DNA of 64,000 nt, taken from positions 62,001 to 126,000 of the forward strand of contig ML978128.1 of NCBI GenBank assembly GCA_010015805.1, read 5' to 3'. Positions 1-11,324 of this stretch are shown here, in pieces. This DNA comes from Rhizodiscina lignyota. Its lineage: Eukaryota > Ascomycota > Dothideomycetes > Aulographales > Rhizodiscinaceae. Position numbers and translations under genes: made by a program. Under the pieces are notes generated by a model. It did no database searches and was not told the origin of the DNA. It saw nothing but the letters and a program-made list of their open reading frames with translations. Position 1 is the stretch's first letter. Each line of letters begins with the position of its first letter.

Positions 1-1619
1 GTATATGTCTAGATCGCATAAGCCCCAGATTGGTCCTCAAGGTTGCTTGCAAGTGCACTTACCTCGATCGTTGCTTCGCCATCTGGCGATAGCTCTATTT
101 CTGGAGCTGTCACGTCCTCCACATGCGCTGGCAAAGGATTCTTGTCTGGATATGGCCCGTTCCTGCGAGGACTGGATGAGAGACAGATGATATGCTGGTA
201 GGTGATGACGCCTCCATTCGCTAGCACAAGACCATTGCGACCTGCTCCCTTCCGAAGCTGGCGTACCATCTCTGTGAGAGACTGCATATCACTTAGTTCG
301 AGATTGCGGCTTGTTGTATGTATGGAACTTACGTGCATGGAGTAGTTATTTCCTGCGCCTCCGAACGATGTCAAACCACCAAGTAATGTAATCGGCTTCT
401 GTGGATCAGTGATAGATAGCCCGAGATGGTTGCAAGCCAGCTTCGGAACGATCGGAAAGCACCTGTATATGCAATGAGCCTGTATTCTGTAGGTAAACGT
501 ATCGCGCTACGAACGAATAAAAATCGTGCAAGTCGATTTCGTCTTTTGTCAATCCAGACACGTCGAGGGCAGCATCTATTGATCTCGAAATGCATGGGGC
601 ACTGTAGTAGTTCGGGCGCTCCCAGACTACATCCCTGATTAGCTCTCACATCCGGAACGAGGAAGTGCAAGCGGAATAGCTAACAGTTGGCTGAATCACT
701 TGTACCGGCACCTCCCAGGGGATATATCCATTTCGATTCAGGAATACCAATCTGCCTGGCGTGCTCCGTCGATGTTAACAGACATGCGCCCGCGATATTT
801 ACCGTGTTGAAAGCGTTCATTAAAAGAGGATCTGCTACCATGTCAGCTACCAATGCCATTCACATGGGCCCAACTGCACTCACAGGGGAAGCAAATCATT
901 CTGTTCCTCTTTGTCACCTTGCTGATTGACTCTGCGGTTTCCGTAGGCTGACCATAGCTCCATGCATAAGGATTCTTCTCAGCCACTTTAGCAAAATCAC
1001 CGTAGAGCTTCCCCGATTCGCAATCGTTCTCCTGAATTGACTGTCCTCGATGTGCTCGGAATCCATTCTCGTAGAGAGGGTACACATGTATTGGCGCACC
1101 AATCGAATGTATCGCGCCCAGATTGGTGCCCAAGTCGCGAGCGGTGGGAGAGAAGACTCCTTTAACGTCCTCTTCCAACCTTGTCCACCCAGGCGGCGGC
1201 AGCTTCCCTGCCTTAGCGCATGCCGTCAAACTAGCAAGAGCTTCTCCGCCTATGAGTAAGGCGACCTTGCACTCCCCCTGAGCAACCCTTCTTGCAGCTT
1301 CGTCGAACAACTTCCCAGGTTGACTGCCGGCATGAGCACTTAATGACTTGTGCTTGATTGTTGAGTCCACCAAGAGCTTCTCTGCCAGTAGCCCTGGGAG
1401 GTCAGGATATGGCCAGGTCCATGATCGGACGACATCGATGCTGTCGATGGCCGCACGAAGCCGCTTTTGCTCTGAAACTTTGAGGCCGGTGTCACGGATC
1501 GCCAAGTTGATGGCCCGAAGCATCAAAGTCAGGGGTTCGATGGCATCTTCAACTTTGGTCGAGCGGTTTTTGAAGTCTCCTACTCCGACTACGATCGGTG
1601 TGGCTCTTTTGCCGGACAT
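1..1619 (-). CDS. Thiolase-like acetyl-CoA acetyltransferase, 3' end cut by window edge
   Basis: Thiolase-superfamily enzyme, probably acting on acyl-CoA in beta-oxidation or a related pathway. The start is the ATG at 1619-1617 (MSGKRATPIVVGVGD). I read exons 884-1619, 700-831, 515-626, 333-462, 63-281 and 1-8, with introns of 51-73 nt whose phases all agree. The early part has the PIVVGVGD start typical of thiolases and a GGEAL segment. The late part has LTSFGGAGNNYSMH and LANGGVITYQH, as in fungal acetyl-CoA acetyltransferases of this type. The TAG at 9-11 is probably intronic: a GTAAGT donor at 62 and an acceptor at 9-10 would continue into codons reading TYT. It is divergently arranged with the PAQR gene. 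The family call is firm; the exact substrate is unknown. Confidence 0.8.
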
Positions 1620-2174
1620 TTTGTAGAGGTACTTTTGTGAATGTCAATGAGGGGGTTTGCATGTCACGATAAGTGTTTTGAATAGAGGCTTGGGTATGGA
1701 TGGATGAATACCACCGGAGACAAACTGAAAAAGTGAAAGGAACAGAAAAGAGCTTCTCAGTCTTTTCATGAAATGCGTTCAGTCATCATGCTTTTCGGAG
1801 TGATGTCGAGTGGAGGCAGCCGCTCAGATATGAGCTTCAACGCGCATTTGCCGAGGCAATCTTGCAACCCCTTTGCACGTCCGCCTTACCATCAGGCGAC
1901 GATGGGAATCGGGAAGGATACAGGAATCAGGCGTTTATTAAGTACACATCTCAGCTTGTTGACGAAGATGTAGGAGAGTGGAGTATATCTTTAAACACGT
2001 GTCGTCGTCCAGGTTGTTGTCGCCGAGCGCCGCCCCCGCGGCTTCCGACTCAACAATTTCTATCCTCTCAAAGTTGCCTACTTCCCAATATTTGCTCGTA
2101 GCATCAGTCCTCAGCAAGTTCAACCATGTCAGTATTATCTCACCTCGTCTCCTATAATATCTAAAGTCTTTCCG
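1620..2174. other. Divergent intergenic region
   Basis: This 555-bp stretch separates the divergent thiolase and PAQR genes and must hold both promoters. I see no clear TATA box or coding frame. An ATG at 2126 just upstream of the PAQR start is out of frame with it. Confidence 0.4.
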
Positions 2175-3107
2175 ATGGATGCGATTTCTCAGGCGGCAGA
2201 CAAAGCCGTACAGGTCGAAAAGAAAGTTCAGCAACGGCTCACCGTGCTTTGGCATGAGGTCGAATCATGGCAACAAGACAATCAATTCATCATCAGCGGA
2301 TATCGGCCAACGTCGAATTCTTACGCCAAGTCCGCTGCTAGCTTAGGTTACTTGCACAACCAGTCCGTCAACATCTATTCACACCTCATCGGAGCCGTCG
2401 TCGCCATTGCCGCAGGCTTCGTCCTGTATCAAACGATGGAAGCACGATACGAATCAGCCACTACACAAGACTTACTCGTTTTTGCATGCTTCTTCCTTGG
2501 AGCAGCTGCATGCCTGGGAATGTCTGCAACGTACCATACACTCGCCAACCACTCTCAGTCGGTCAGTCGGTTCAGCAACCAGCTTGATTATCTGGGCATC
2601 GTATTCTTGATTTGGGGCAGCTTCATACCAAGTATCTACTACGGCTTCCAAGAGCGGCCCCAGCTCATCCGCACATATTGGACGATGATCACAACAATTT
2701 CTGCAGGCTGTGCAGCGGTCTCAGTCGCTCCGTTCTTCGCTGGTGCTAAATGGCGCCCCTTTCGAGCCGCCATGTTCGTTGCCATGGGGTTATCGGCTGT
2801 ATTCCCGGTGTTCCACGGCTTGGGCGCCTATGGCATCGAGAAGATGGACAGGTTGATTGGGTTGAAGTGGCTTGTGACTCAAGGCGCGTTATACATCCTC
2901 GGGGCCGGCCTGTACGCTGCGCGTGTGCCTGAACGATATCGACCAGGCACATTTGACATATGGGGAGCGTCTCATCAGATTTTTCATATGCTGGTTCTAC
3001 TTGCAGCCGCAGTGCACTTGGTTGGATTAGTGAAAGCGTTTGACTTTAGACATAGCAGAGTGGATTTGCCCTCTGCTTCTCCGATCGTCCCTATTTCTTG
3101 GTGGTGA
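2175..3107 (+). CDS. PAQR / haemolysin-III family membrane protein (IZH-like)
   Basis: A single-exon 310-residue member of the progestin/adipoQ-receptor and HlyIII family, which fungi use in zinc and sterol homeostasis (yeast Izh proteins). After a soluble N-terminus of about 60 residues come seven hydrophobic segments. The family's metal-binding residues are visible: the His of SATYHTL after the second membrane segment and the two His of HQIFHMLVLLAAAVH near the end. NIYSHLIGA in the first membrane segment is also typical. The length is normal and the start is the first ATG in frame. Predicted to sit in the plasma membrane or endomembranes. Ligand and exact role are unknown. Confidence 0.9.
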   Translation: MDAISQAADKAVQVEKKVQQRLTVLWHEVESWQQDNQFIISGYRPTSNSYAKSAASLGYLHNQSVNIYSHLIGAVVAIAAGFVLYQTMEARYESATTQDLLVFACFFLGAAACLGMSATYHTLANHSQSVSRFSNQLDYLGIVFLIWGSFIPSIYYGFQERPQLIRTYWTMITTISAGCAAVSVAPFFAGAKWRPFRAAMFVAMGLSAVFPVFHGLGAYGIEKMDRLIGLKWLVTQGALYILGAGLYAARVPERYRPGTFDIWGASHQIFHMLVLLAAAVHLVGLVKAFDFRHSRVDLPSASPIVPISWW

Positions 3108-4044
3108 CGTTTGAGAGTATCCTTAATAGCATAGACGGAACCTGTACGTAGTAGGACATGTAGAAGAAACCGAGCGAAGACGACGCAGAGGCGGAGTAAT
3201 AGACCAAAAAGACGCTTTTGTCCGTTCAGCCAGGGTGTCTCAGTTAGACTACTGGACCAAGAACGCGAACACGACACTTGAGAGTAGCCTTCTTGTTGCT
3301 TGCGTGTGGGCATTTGCCACGTCTGAGAAATTCGATGGAATGGAGCTTTAGAGAATGGAAACGAAGAAGAGTCTCACGACGATAGAAGGGCTATTCCGGT
3401 ATCGGCTAACGCGTGACAAAATTGTTGGGCCTGTTCCGAATTTTATCAAGCCCAATAACGTTCAATTTCCCGACCCATAACGATTGATAAATAAATTTAA
3501 ATTAAATAGAACTGTAATTTGCTTTCTATTTATTATAAATATTTAATTTAAAAATTAAAAATTAGCGTTGTGTGGACGCACCGACCTTTAGGCAACGGGT
3601 GCACGCACTGACCTTGAACGCAACTTTTTGGTCACCCATTTGCGCAGGCTCGCAGCCGTGTCAGTCAGTCACGTACGAAGTCGCGCTTTCTTTCTCCGCC
3701 TCTCCACCTCAACTTTGGCTTCGCACACAAACTGACCAAATCCACATGCGCTGCGCCAGCCGCCGACGCACCCCGCCTCTCCTATTTTCCAACCAGCCAG
3801 GCATTCACATGCTTGCGTCTGAGCACGCCGCTCTGCACCAACACCTTCTCAACCCGAGATCCTCCACCGCAAGTTTGCTCAGCTAGCTTGAGATATCCGT
3901 CGATATCGTCTGCAGCCCCGCGGAAACGTTCAGTCACAGACTACACTCCGAAACCATCGCTTTACTCACATTTCTGTCAACTGATATCAAACACTGCGGA
4001 CTCGAGACTGGCCGTTCAGTGGGTAGGCTACAGCTGCTGCAACA
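3108..4044. other. Intergenic region with AT-rich tract
   Basis: No coding frame is supported. About 3480-3565 is a strongly AT-rich tract, almost only A and T, standing out from its surroundings. It may be an old RIP-affected remnant or simply a spacer. The rest, up to the ATG at 4045, is a pyrimidine-rich leader. Confidence 0.4.
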
Positions 4045-5986
4045 ATGCCGTGCTTTCACGGCCTCGCAGTTAGCATCCACACGCCTGACGGCCCACTGCC
4101 AGAATACTCGATCCAGAAGCAGTCGAGATTCCACCGTATCACGTCCTACATCCCTGTGCCACCCGCAAAAATCCCCGATGGCTCTACGACGAATAAGCCC
4201 GAGCAGTCGACATTCGCTATCTCCATCACTCTCTTAACACCTGGACTTAATGTCCCTTACTCGTCACCCAAAGCTACCCCCGAGGACCCATTACCGCGCC
4301 CAAAAGTCGTCGGTGGACTCCCTGGATATGGCGCCGAGCGAGGAAAGTATGGCCATGTCATTGGACCCTACGTCCCGCTCACACAGTCGCCGAATGAGAC
4401 AATAGCGGCATACATATACTTCGATGGAAGGGCAAAAGAAGAAGTAGCCACATTGTTACGCCGCGGAGAAGAGACGTGGGTAAATTCACGTTGGGTTAGC
4501 GTGCCAGAGTCCGAAGGCGGTGGTTTGGCGGAGCGCGAGTTTCTCTTCCGTGAAGTTGGACTGGAGCGGTGGCTGAATGGCTTGGATCTGGATGGCAAGG
4601 ACGTGGCGGAGAGAATTGAGAGAAGACGGCAACGACTGGAGAAGAAGAGGCGGAAAAAGAGAGAGAAGGAAGCCATGGAAACCGTGATGAGTGACGGTGA
4701 TGATGAGGATGGACTAAAGAGCAAGACACCTGAGCGCAATGGAGTGCTGCGATATGGCGAGGATAAGAACGCGCCCGTCGAGACTCTGTCTGGTGATGAG
4801 GGTCTATTCACTTCCGACTCGGATTCAGACGATGAGCCTCCCATGCCTGAAGCGGCCGGCCAGATCAAAGTCGCTCTATTCCGTGTGCTAGCGTCGGGCG
4901 AGATAAAGAGAGGAGAGTACTCTCCACAATTCAACGCGCACGACGACGACGAGGAGGCTGGAGAGAATGGCACATCTGGTGAAGGTGATGTGGACCATAC
5001 GACGAGCTTCGCGAAACCAAAGACTCTTGATCCCAAGTCCATTAGCACTCAGACTGTTACTGGCATTGATCCGCCGGATAAGCCTTACGCAGTCTTCACG
5101 TTCCTCTACCGCGGTGAAAGTAAGTATCTGTGAGCCATGAAGTTGGGATATTCTTTTACTAATACAAGCCCAGAGCAACTCCAGAAAATGGGCATTCTTC
5201 CGTCACCAGAAACTCCTGCAAAGACGCCAGCGAAGCGCCGATCTGTGCAAATAGACTTTGGTACGCTTAAGCCACTCAACACCACGACTGGCACCAAGAA
5301 TTTTGCGGGCTACCGCGACACGAGCGAGTCTTCCGGATCACGAAAGAAAAAATTACCCGGCGCGAAAGGTGACGACGACGTGGACAGTGACGTTGAGGAC
5401 GAGGATGAAAAGAAGGCGCAAGAAGCTGATGACGCTGAAGACAAGGAAGAGAAACCCAACTTGCTCTCACCAGAAGATGCTGCGCGATCAGGGGAGGTTG
5501 TAGAAGGCATAAGGAAGATGAAAGTAAGTTTGAATCTACCCATGAGCAAGTAGCACAGATCGATCTGATACTAGACAGCTGAAACGACAACACTCCGCGG
5601 AGCCATTGAACGAGCCGGCGCGCAAGCAGTCCACATCGAACAGTCCCATAACGACCGGTTCTCCTGCTTCCTCAACATTGCAAGATCAATCTCGTACCGA
5701 TATGGCAGCATCCTCTGCGCCAGCTTCCGCCTCTCTCAAACCGCCTGCAGCGGCGATTGGAATCGATGCATCACCGGATGCCGTGCTCGGAAGCCCGTTC
5801 AAGAAGCATCGTACGAGCTTACCGAATATCGAAGAGCCCATCCGCTCTGGATTGAGCACTGAGTTTTTGCGCGGTGCAAGAGCCGGCACAGGTCAGACAG
5901 AGGATGCCGACACAGCGAAAAAGATGGACCAGGCGGCTGCCGCATTTAGCAATTGGCCCACAGTAACCAAGGATGAAGAGTTATGA
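4045..5986 (+). CDS. DUF7918-type fungal protein, probably nuclear
   Basis: Exons 4045-5119, 5174-5523 and 5579-5986 give a 610-residue protein; the two introns are 54 and 55 nt and in phase. The N-terminal domain (MPCFHGLAVSIHTPDG, then GAERGKYGHVIGPYVP and FLFREVGL) matches the fungal DUF7918 family of unknown function. A basic helix around residues 190-215 (RIERRRQRLEKKRRKKREKE) looks like a nuclear localisation signal or coiled coil. Acidic low-complexity runs rich in D and E follow. The C-terminal third is Ser/Pro/Ala-rich and probably disordered. Reading through the second donor would give a shorter product ending at 5553. No catalytic motif is seen. Confidence 0.75.
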
Positions 5987-6676
5987 GACACCACAAGAGC
6001 AATATGGGCGAAGATTCTCCTTTCGTGATTAAAAAAATGACGGCTAAGATCCATTACTGAGGGCCGCCACATCATTTTATGTTGCTTTTTTGGAAGCACT
6101 TCCATTGCATATCCAAACGGGCTATGCATTTTCTACCCATCCAGCTGGAGTGGGTGCATTCAATCGGGTACTAGAGCAATCGGATCTGGTGGCAAAACGA
6201 GCAAGGCTGCTGTACAGCCATCTCTGGCGGGCACATTCGCTTTCTTTTCTCATGTACTTGACAGCATTAGCGAAGGCTGTTTTGGGAGTTTGATTCGTCC
6301 ATCATGACCACTGGCACGATAAATGGCACAGCTCCACCGCAAATGGTCTGTGGCCACTTGAGCACAACCACTTTTGGATGATGCATACTGTAGAAGACTT
6401 ACGAGTTAAACAAAAGTCGAATCCAAATGAACATTATCATTCTACTTTTTGAATTTATTCTGTTATTTTATGTGATTGTCTCACGCAAAGTTACCCCATC
6501 CCCATTCCTTGTCCTGCAGAGCCGCATAGCGCACTTGCAGCCGCAACCGCGTCATCTTACCTCGAGGTCGCAGTTCGTTGCCTTCTTCCATTGTCAACCC
6601 TTTCCAAGAACGCGACAATCGTGTTTCTTCTACGATATACCGTCAATTGCAGCATCCACCACTGGAACCCTTCAAA
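5987..6676. other. Intergenic region
   Basis: 3' end of the DUF7918 gene and 5' leader of the DUF4870 gene. I see no coding frame or repeat that I can support. Confidence 0.4.
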
Positions 6677-7364
6677 ATGTCAAATTTCGCACCATACCAA
6701 GACATCGACCCCTCCGCCGAGCGCGCCCTCTCGCCTCCGCCTCGAAACCGACCCACCTCACCACCGCTTGCTTCTCCTCGCGCCGCCTCTCCTCGCAACT
6801 CCTTTCAAGCATCTCGAAATGCCTCAAACAATATCGCCGGCGTCATATCGCCAAACCGGATAGCGTCGCCACCGCTCGGTAACTCCGGAGGGTTTGGAAG
6901 CAGAAGGGAGGAGATGGACCCGTTCGAGACGCGACTCGGCATTAGGATGGATTACGAAGCTTGTCTGGCATATCTGGCACTGCCGCCAGCGGGACCAGTT
7001 GTCCTGCTTGTATTTGAGCACAAGTCCGACTACGTGAGATATCACGCGTGGCAGAGTGCGTTGCTTTTCGCCTTCATATTCGTGCGTCCTTCTCTTGTTA
7101 GGTTGGAAGGATTAAAGGCTGACAGAGTCATAGGTTTTGCACATTCTCTTCTCTTGGACGGCGGTCATATCGTGGATGCTGTTTGCGGTAGACTTGTTAT
7201 TGATTGGGTGGTTGACATATAGGGCGTATAAAGATGGTGAGCTACTCCAGAACTCAAGCCCTTCGAGAGCTATGAAGCTGATTATCCTGCTAGCTGAGAC
7301 TCTTGACCGATATCACGTCCCCTTCTTTGGATCCCTAGCGAGTCAAATAGTGGACGACGAATGA
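6677..7364 (+). CDS. DUF4870 (Tic20-like) small membrane protein
   Basis: Exons 6677-7081, 7134-7236 and 7294-7364 encode 192 residues; introns are 52 and 57 nt and in phase. A disordered Pro/Ser-rich N-terminus of about 75 residues is followed by a compact membrane domain. The segment LAYLALPPAGPVVLLVFEHK then DYVRYHAWQS is the hallmark of the DUF4870/Tic20-like family, and two more hydrophobic helices follow. The tail DRYHVPFFGSLASQIVDDE is what I recall for fungal members. The start MSNFAPYQDIDP was chosen because upstream in-frame codons are non-ATG leader. Function in fungi is not established; an endomembrane location is likely. Confidence 0.8.
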
Positions 7365-7972
7365 GCTCGGGTTGGGAGGTGCTGTCGATGATTTACTTTT
7401 GGACTTATCAATGGACGACGATTTAGATACCCTTCTGCTTGCAAGACTTAGGTTGTATTACCGGTATCTCAAGCTCTACGTTTTGTCCTACTGCAGATAG
7501 CATATGGTGGTTTTGAGCTAGTCTTCTCGGTGACAGCATGGAGGCGTTTTCGCTATTTGACGGTATCATTATGGTCAGGTCTCCTGGGAGATCCTCGAAT
7601 CCTTCCCCGGTGCACATGTATCATCTAAACATTGAGAACACTGGAATTTTTAATTACTGTGACTTGTTAAATGTCTCACTTGGAACAAATGGGTAATTGA
7701 CCGAGCTCGTCCGGCAAGCCTTAGTATTCCCGTGGAAGCATACATTCTATGTGCATTTAATGGTTTTGTATTATGACTCTACATGGATTACGAGGCTCTT
7801 CCTATCCGTGGACTTTCTTGTAGCTTCTCATTCGAGTAAAGTAGGAAGCAGGTCAAAGCGTATGTGATCGCCCAGTGCTGTGGAGTCCATAAAGTCCATC
7901 GCCATCTTCGACCTCGGCGCTTATCTTTTCATCCCGAACAACATCCTTTCATCGACACGCATTCTAGCAGCA
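7365..7972. other. Intergenic region
   Basis: No gene is supported. The F-box-like frame stays open upstream to about 7880, but the first ATG is at 7973. Confidence 0.4.
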
Positions 7973-8848
7973 ATGTCCTACCACTTACGCTATCGAGGTT
8001 TACCTCGTGAACTACGCGACGTAATCTACGAATACCTCCTCTGCCCTCCTGCGGGTGTGGTCTTCGAAGAAGCGCAATGGTATACAGTTGAGCGCAGCAT
8101 AGTCTGCTCAAGCAAGATCCCGATCAACATATTCTTAGCGAATCGCGAGATGAACGAAGAAGCAACTGCCGCTTTATTCGCAAAGAACATCTTCCAGTTT
8201 CACCTGTCAGACGAAATCCTCATTTTGCGCTTTTTAAGGTCTCTGCCGCCTAAAGTACTGCGACGCATCCAGTACGTCGGCCTCCCAATTCCGAACTTGC
8301 GGAGTAGCACTCCCATTCTCCTCAACTTTATTATGCAAGAGATGTATATCTCATCTTTAGCGCTCAATATTGTGTCTTCCTGGACAAGCTCGAATGATTT
8401 TAGAATCTTTCCAATACCCATGCTCGCAGTGGAGATTCTCAGGGGAATGTTAATGTCGAATGGCACCATTCTACGGAAACTGCAACTCCGTAGCTCCTTC
8501 ATCCGGTTGTATCGCAAAGGCAAAGGCGAGCAAAGGGAGGTCTTTGTGGATGCATTGGTAAAACACTCACTGCAAGTTACGGAGCTGTTATCAAAGCAAA
8601 GCCTGCCTTCCGCCAGCGACTGCCGAATTCCGTTCGTCGGAAGGACTCCTGGCTCTGTAACTAGCGATGTTGAAATCGTTGACGGACCTTGGGAGCCTCT
8701 CCTCGCCATCACGTTCAGACGATATCCACATAACGCAGCATCTCCAGGAACGTCGACAGAGATGATGCGAGCTGATGTCATGTCAAAACTTGACACCTAC
8801 TGGAAGTCCATCTCGCAGCGGGATGCAGGCTCTGGACCCGGGGACTGA
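7973..8848 (+). CDS. F-box-like / 2EXR-type hypothetical protein
   Basis: Single-exon 291-residue protein. It opens with YRGLPRELRDVIYEYLL, the short N-terminal motif (LPxELRxxIYxYLL) found in a very large fungal family of F-box-like or 2EXR proteins. A segment reading FLANREMNEEATAALF follows, matching the family's second helix (N-R-x-x-x-E-x). The rest is mixed alpha/beta without motifs I recognise. The family is species-variable and mostly without known function; an adaptor role in ubiquitin ligases is possible but not shown. The start is the first ATG in frame. Confidence 0.6.
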   Translation: MSYHLRYRGLPRELRDVIYEYLLCPPAGVVFEEAQWYTVERSIVCSSKIPINIFLANREMNEEATAALFAKNIFQFHLSDEILILRFLRSLPPKVLRRIQYVGLPIPNLRSSTPILLNFIMQEMYISSLALNIVSSWTSSNDFRIFPIPMLAVEILRGMLMSNGTILRKLQLRSSFIRLYRKGKGEQREVFVDALVKHSLQVTELLSKQSLPSASDCRIPFVGRTPGSVTSDVEIVDGPWEPLLAITFRRYPHNAASPGTSTEMMRADVMSKLDTYWKSISQRDAGSGPGD

Positions 8849-9556
8849 AGAACTCGGGTCTGCGAAGAAGCCATTCAACGACAACGGAAGGCGGGTAGGC
8901 AAATATGGAAGGCCTGAAATGGATATGGCCGCCTTGAAGGGACTCATCTGTACAGGCGAATGATGACCAACGACGGGTAGAAGAATTTGACTACGGATTA
9001 CGGCTAGTTTTCGCACAATTCTGTTGGAAATGAGCGAAGCGGACCTTTCAGACTGGCAGATGGGAATACTCTATGCCTCTGAGGATCATGAAGGGGGCGG
9101 AAAGCGGATAATTATGCAATGTATTCACCGCTCTTGGCAACAATCGCTTCGAGTAACGAGCCTGGATTCGCTTGACGTAGTGTTGAGTTCGTTTTAAAGG
9201 TACTACCTGTGCCTGCTTAAAACATCCGTATCTGGCGACGAGTCCGGCTCTAATGCCGATCCTGGTTGGTGGCCGTTGCATCCTGGTCTCGAAATGGGAG
9301 CGCGACCCCGGTAGTGGCTCGTTCAGTCGGACGAAAATCAACCCTCATACATAGCCCTACAGAATCCCTTGTCCTTGCCCATGATGATTGCGGCTTCGCC
9401 CTTTCCGGACTGCAAAGCACAAGGCACCGATATGGCATCGCGTACCTCGTCGCGAAAGCGAGGAGTGGCTGTACCTCTCCGGCAAAAATTATATTGATGG
9501 GCTGATTCAAGACCTCCAGCGAAGGAAGCATCCATTTTTCTTTAACGGTTTTAAAC
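8849..9556. other. Intergenic region
   Basis: No supported gene. Small frames on both strands here look random in composition. It contains the promoter of the Zn2Cys6 gene at 9557. Confidence 0.35.
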
Positions 9557-11324
9557 ATGACGCAATTATTCAAATGCGACACGTGCAGGGCACGCAAAGT
9601 AAAGGTATATTACTCAGTCATCCCTAATATATGCGTAGAAACACTAATAATGCCTACAAGTGTGATGAAGCGCGTCCACAATGTGGTGAATGCAGAAAAA
9701 GAGCGAGAACGTGCACGTATCGGACAAGAGACCCTTCGGTATTGGTACTCGATCGAACATCCGCAACTAAGACGCGAAGTTCCACTCCAAGAGCTGGTGC
9801 TTCCGCGCGCGTGAGCCCTCCCCAAGAGACCTCCATACCCCTGCGATTCCGGAATTTACGTCCCACAGAGGAAGGAGATGGCGTCTTCCAAGTCTTCGCT
9901 CCAGACCGTTGGAGTGTGAGAGCATCAAAGAATGGAAAGACTCGAGAAGAGCCGTCGATTGATGCCCGTGAACGCAACCTCTGCCCGGCCCCGACTCGAT
10001 CGCTTTCAAGCCCGGAGAACAGGCTTTTGTCACGCTGGGCAGCTGTGATGGGCTCAAATCCTGCATACTCCCATCCTCTGCAAGCCTTCGGTCATTGGAT
10101 GGCTCTAGTCCCGGCACGAATTGGAACAGATGTCACTCTGGACCTCGCAGTGCAATATCTTATTGATAGCAGCGAAGCGTATCGCCTCACACGTCAAATC
10201 AATGGGAATCCGGCGCGCTCTACTGGTGAGAAAGCACTAAAGAGTCTTCAATCTGCAATATCAAGCAACCGAACAGACCATAGCATTGCGCTGGCAATTA
10301 AAATGCATTTTGTTGCAGAAGTATGCATACGGCTTGCTTGTATCAGGCAGACTCTCTCTAACCTCTGCATGACAGGTATTCATGGGTCTGGGAACTTATT
10401 ACTATGTGCTCCACGTAACCGGTATGGCTCGCATGCTGCAAAATCGCGTGTCCCATCGCTGCGAGGATAAGGTTGACTGCGTATTGATCGAGGCATCATA
10501 TTTCGAAGAGGTAAGCTCACGCTACTAAATATGTTCTATCAGGCCTACAGCCTAATGTGCGCCAGGCCACTGAATCCTTACTCAACGGCCGCGATTGCGT
10601 ATACGACAATGGGATATTGGCGAGAGCAATGCAGGACAGCTCCATCACAGCTACCGATTTTGATACTGTTTCGGTAATGCTTGCAGAGCAGTTCGTCAAA
10701 ATCCCCCGCCTAGCACGGCTAGTGCGAGAAAGTTCTGCTCGTCCAGATGACGTCGAGACTTTCTCCCAAGCTGTTGCGCTTGCAAACGAGCTTTATTTGG
10801 ATGATCTCGAGCCGCTGATGAACAAGGTCCTGAGCGACACAAGTATCGTCCCAACCTCTGCGTATAAGGTCGCCACATACTTCTCAGAGTCCTTCCACTT
10901 CTCATCCATCGACTTATATACGCTGGCAACACGCTATTACACCTACCGGACGCTGCTCTTTGGTCTCCTTCAGACGCTATATGGCAGTGGTAATCCCTCT
11001 GCTCATTTCTACATCGACAAAATTGAGGGGCAAGATATCCAGGCTGCTACTGCCCTTGCGATGTGTGTTGACTACGCCATGAATGTAGACCTATCATTCC
11101 CTCTGGCTTCACTTCGGGTTGTGGCGCCGATTCAGATGGCCTTTGGCACATGGCTTCGACTTGAGAAGAGAGCACGCAACGCTGCTGATGCCCAACGCGG
11201 CCGTCAGATGCAAGAATGGAGTTTAGAGCTTGCCAACGGTCTTCTGAGGGATTGGAAGGCCCCACCAGACCCTCTATGGATGATACGGGTGAAAAACGAG
11301 GCCTTCGCTGGGGTCCGATGGTGA
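9557..11324 (+). CDS. Zn2Cys6 transcription factor
   Basis: Exons 9557-9604, 9661-10320, 10376-10510 and 10551-11324 give a 538-residue regulator. Splicing the first 56-nt intron joins KCDTCRARKVK to CDEARPQCGECRKRARTC, restoring the six cysteines with spacing C-x2-C-x6-C-x6-C-x2-C-x6-C. The remainder is helical, with segments such as VFMGLGTYYYVLHVTG and GRDCVYDNGILARAMQ like the C-terminal activation/regulatory domain of fungal Zn2Cys6 proteins. The third intron is only 40 nt, with a TACTAAA branch site; an alternative acceptor 8 nt upstream would break the frame. Target genes are unknown. The next gene on the right is about 1 kb away. Confidence 0.82.

Noticed and set aside
4368-5048. Long minus-strand frame, 226 codons
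   Set aside because: It lies entirely inside the DUF7918 coding exon and is Ser-rich as an antisense shadow of acidic codons.
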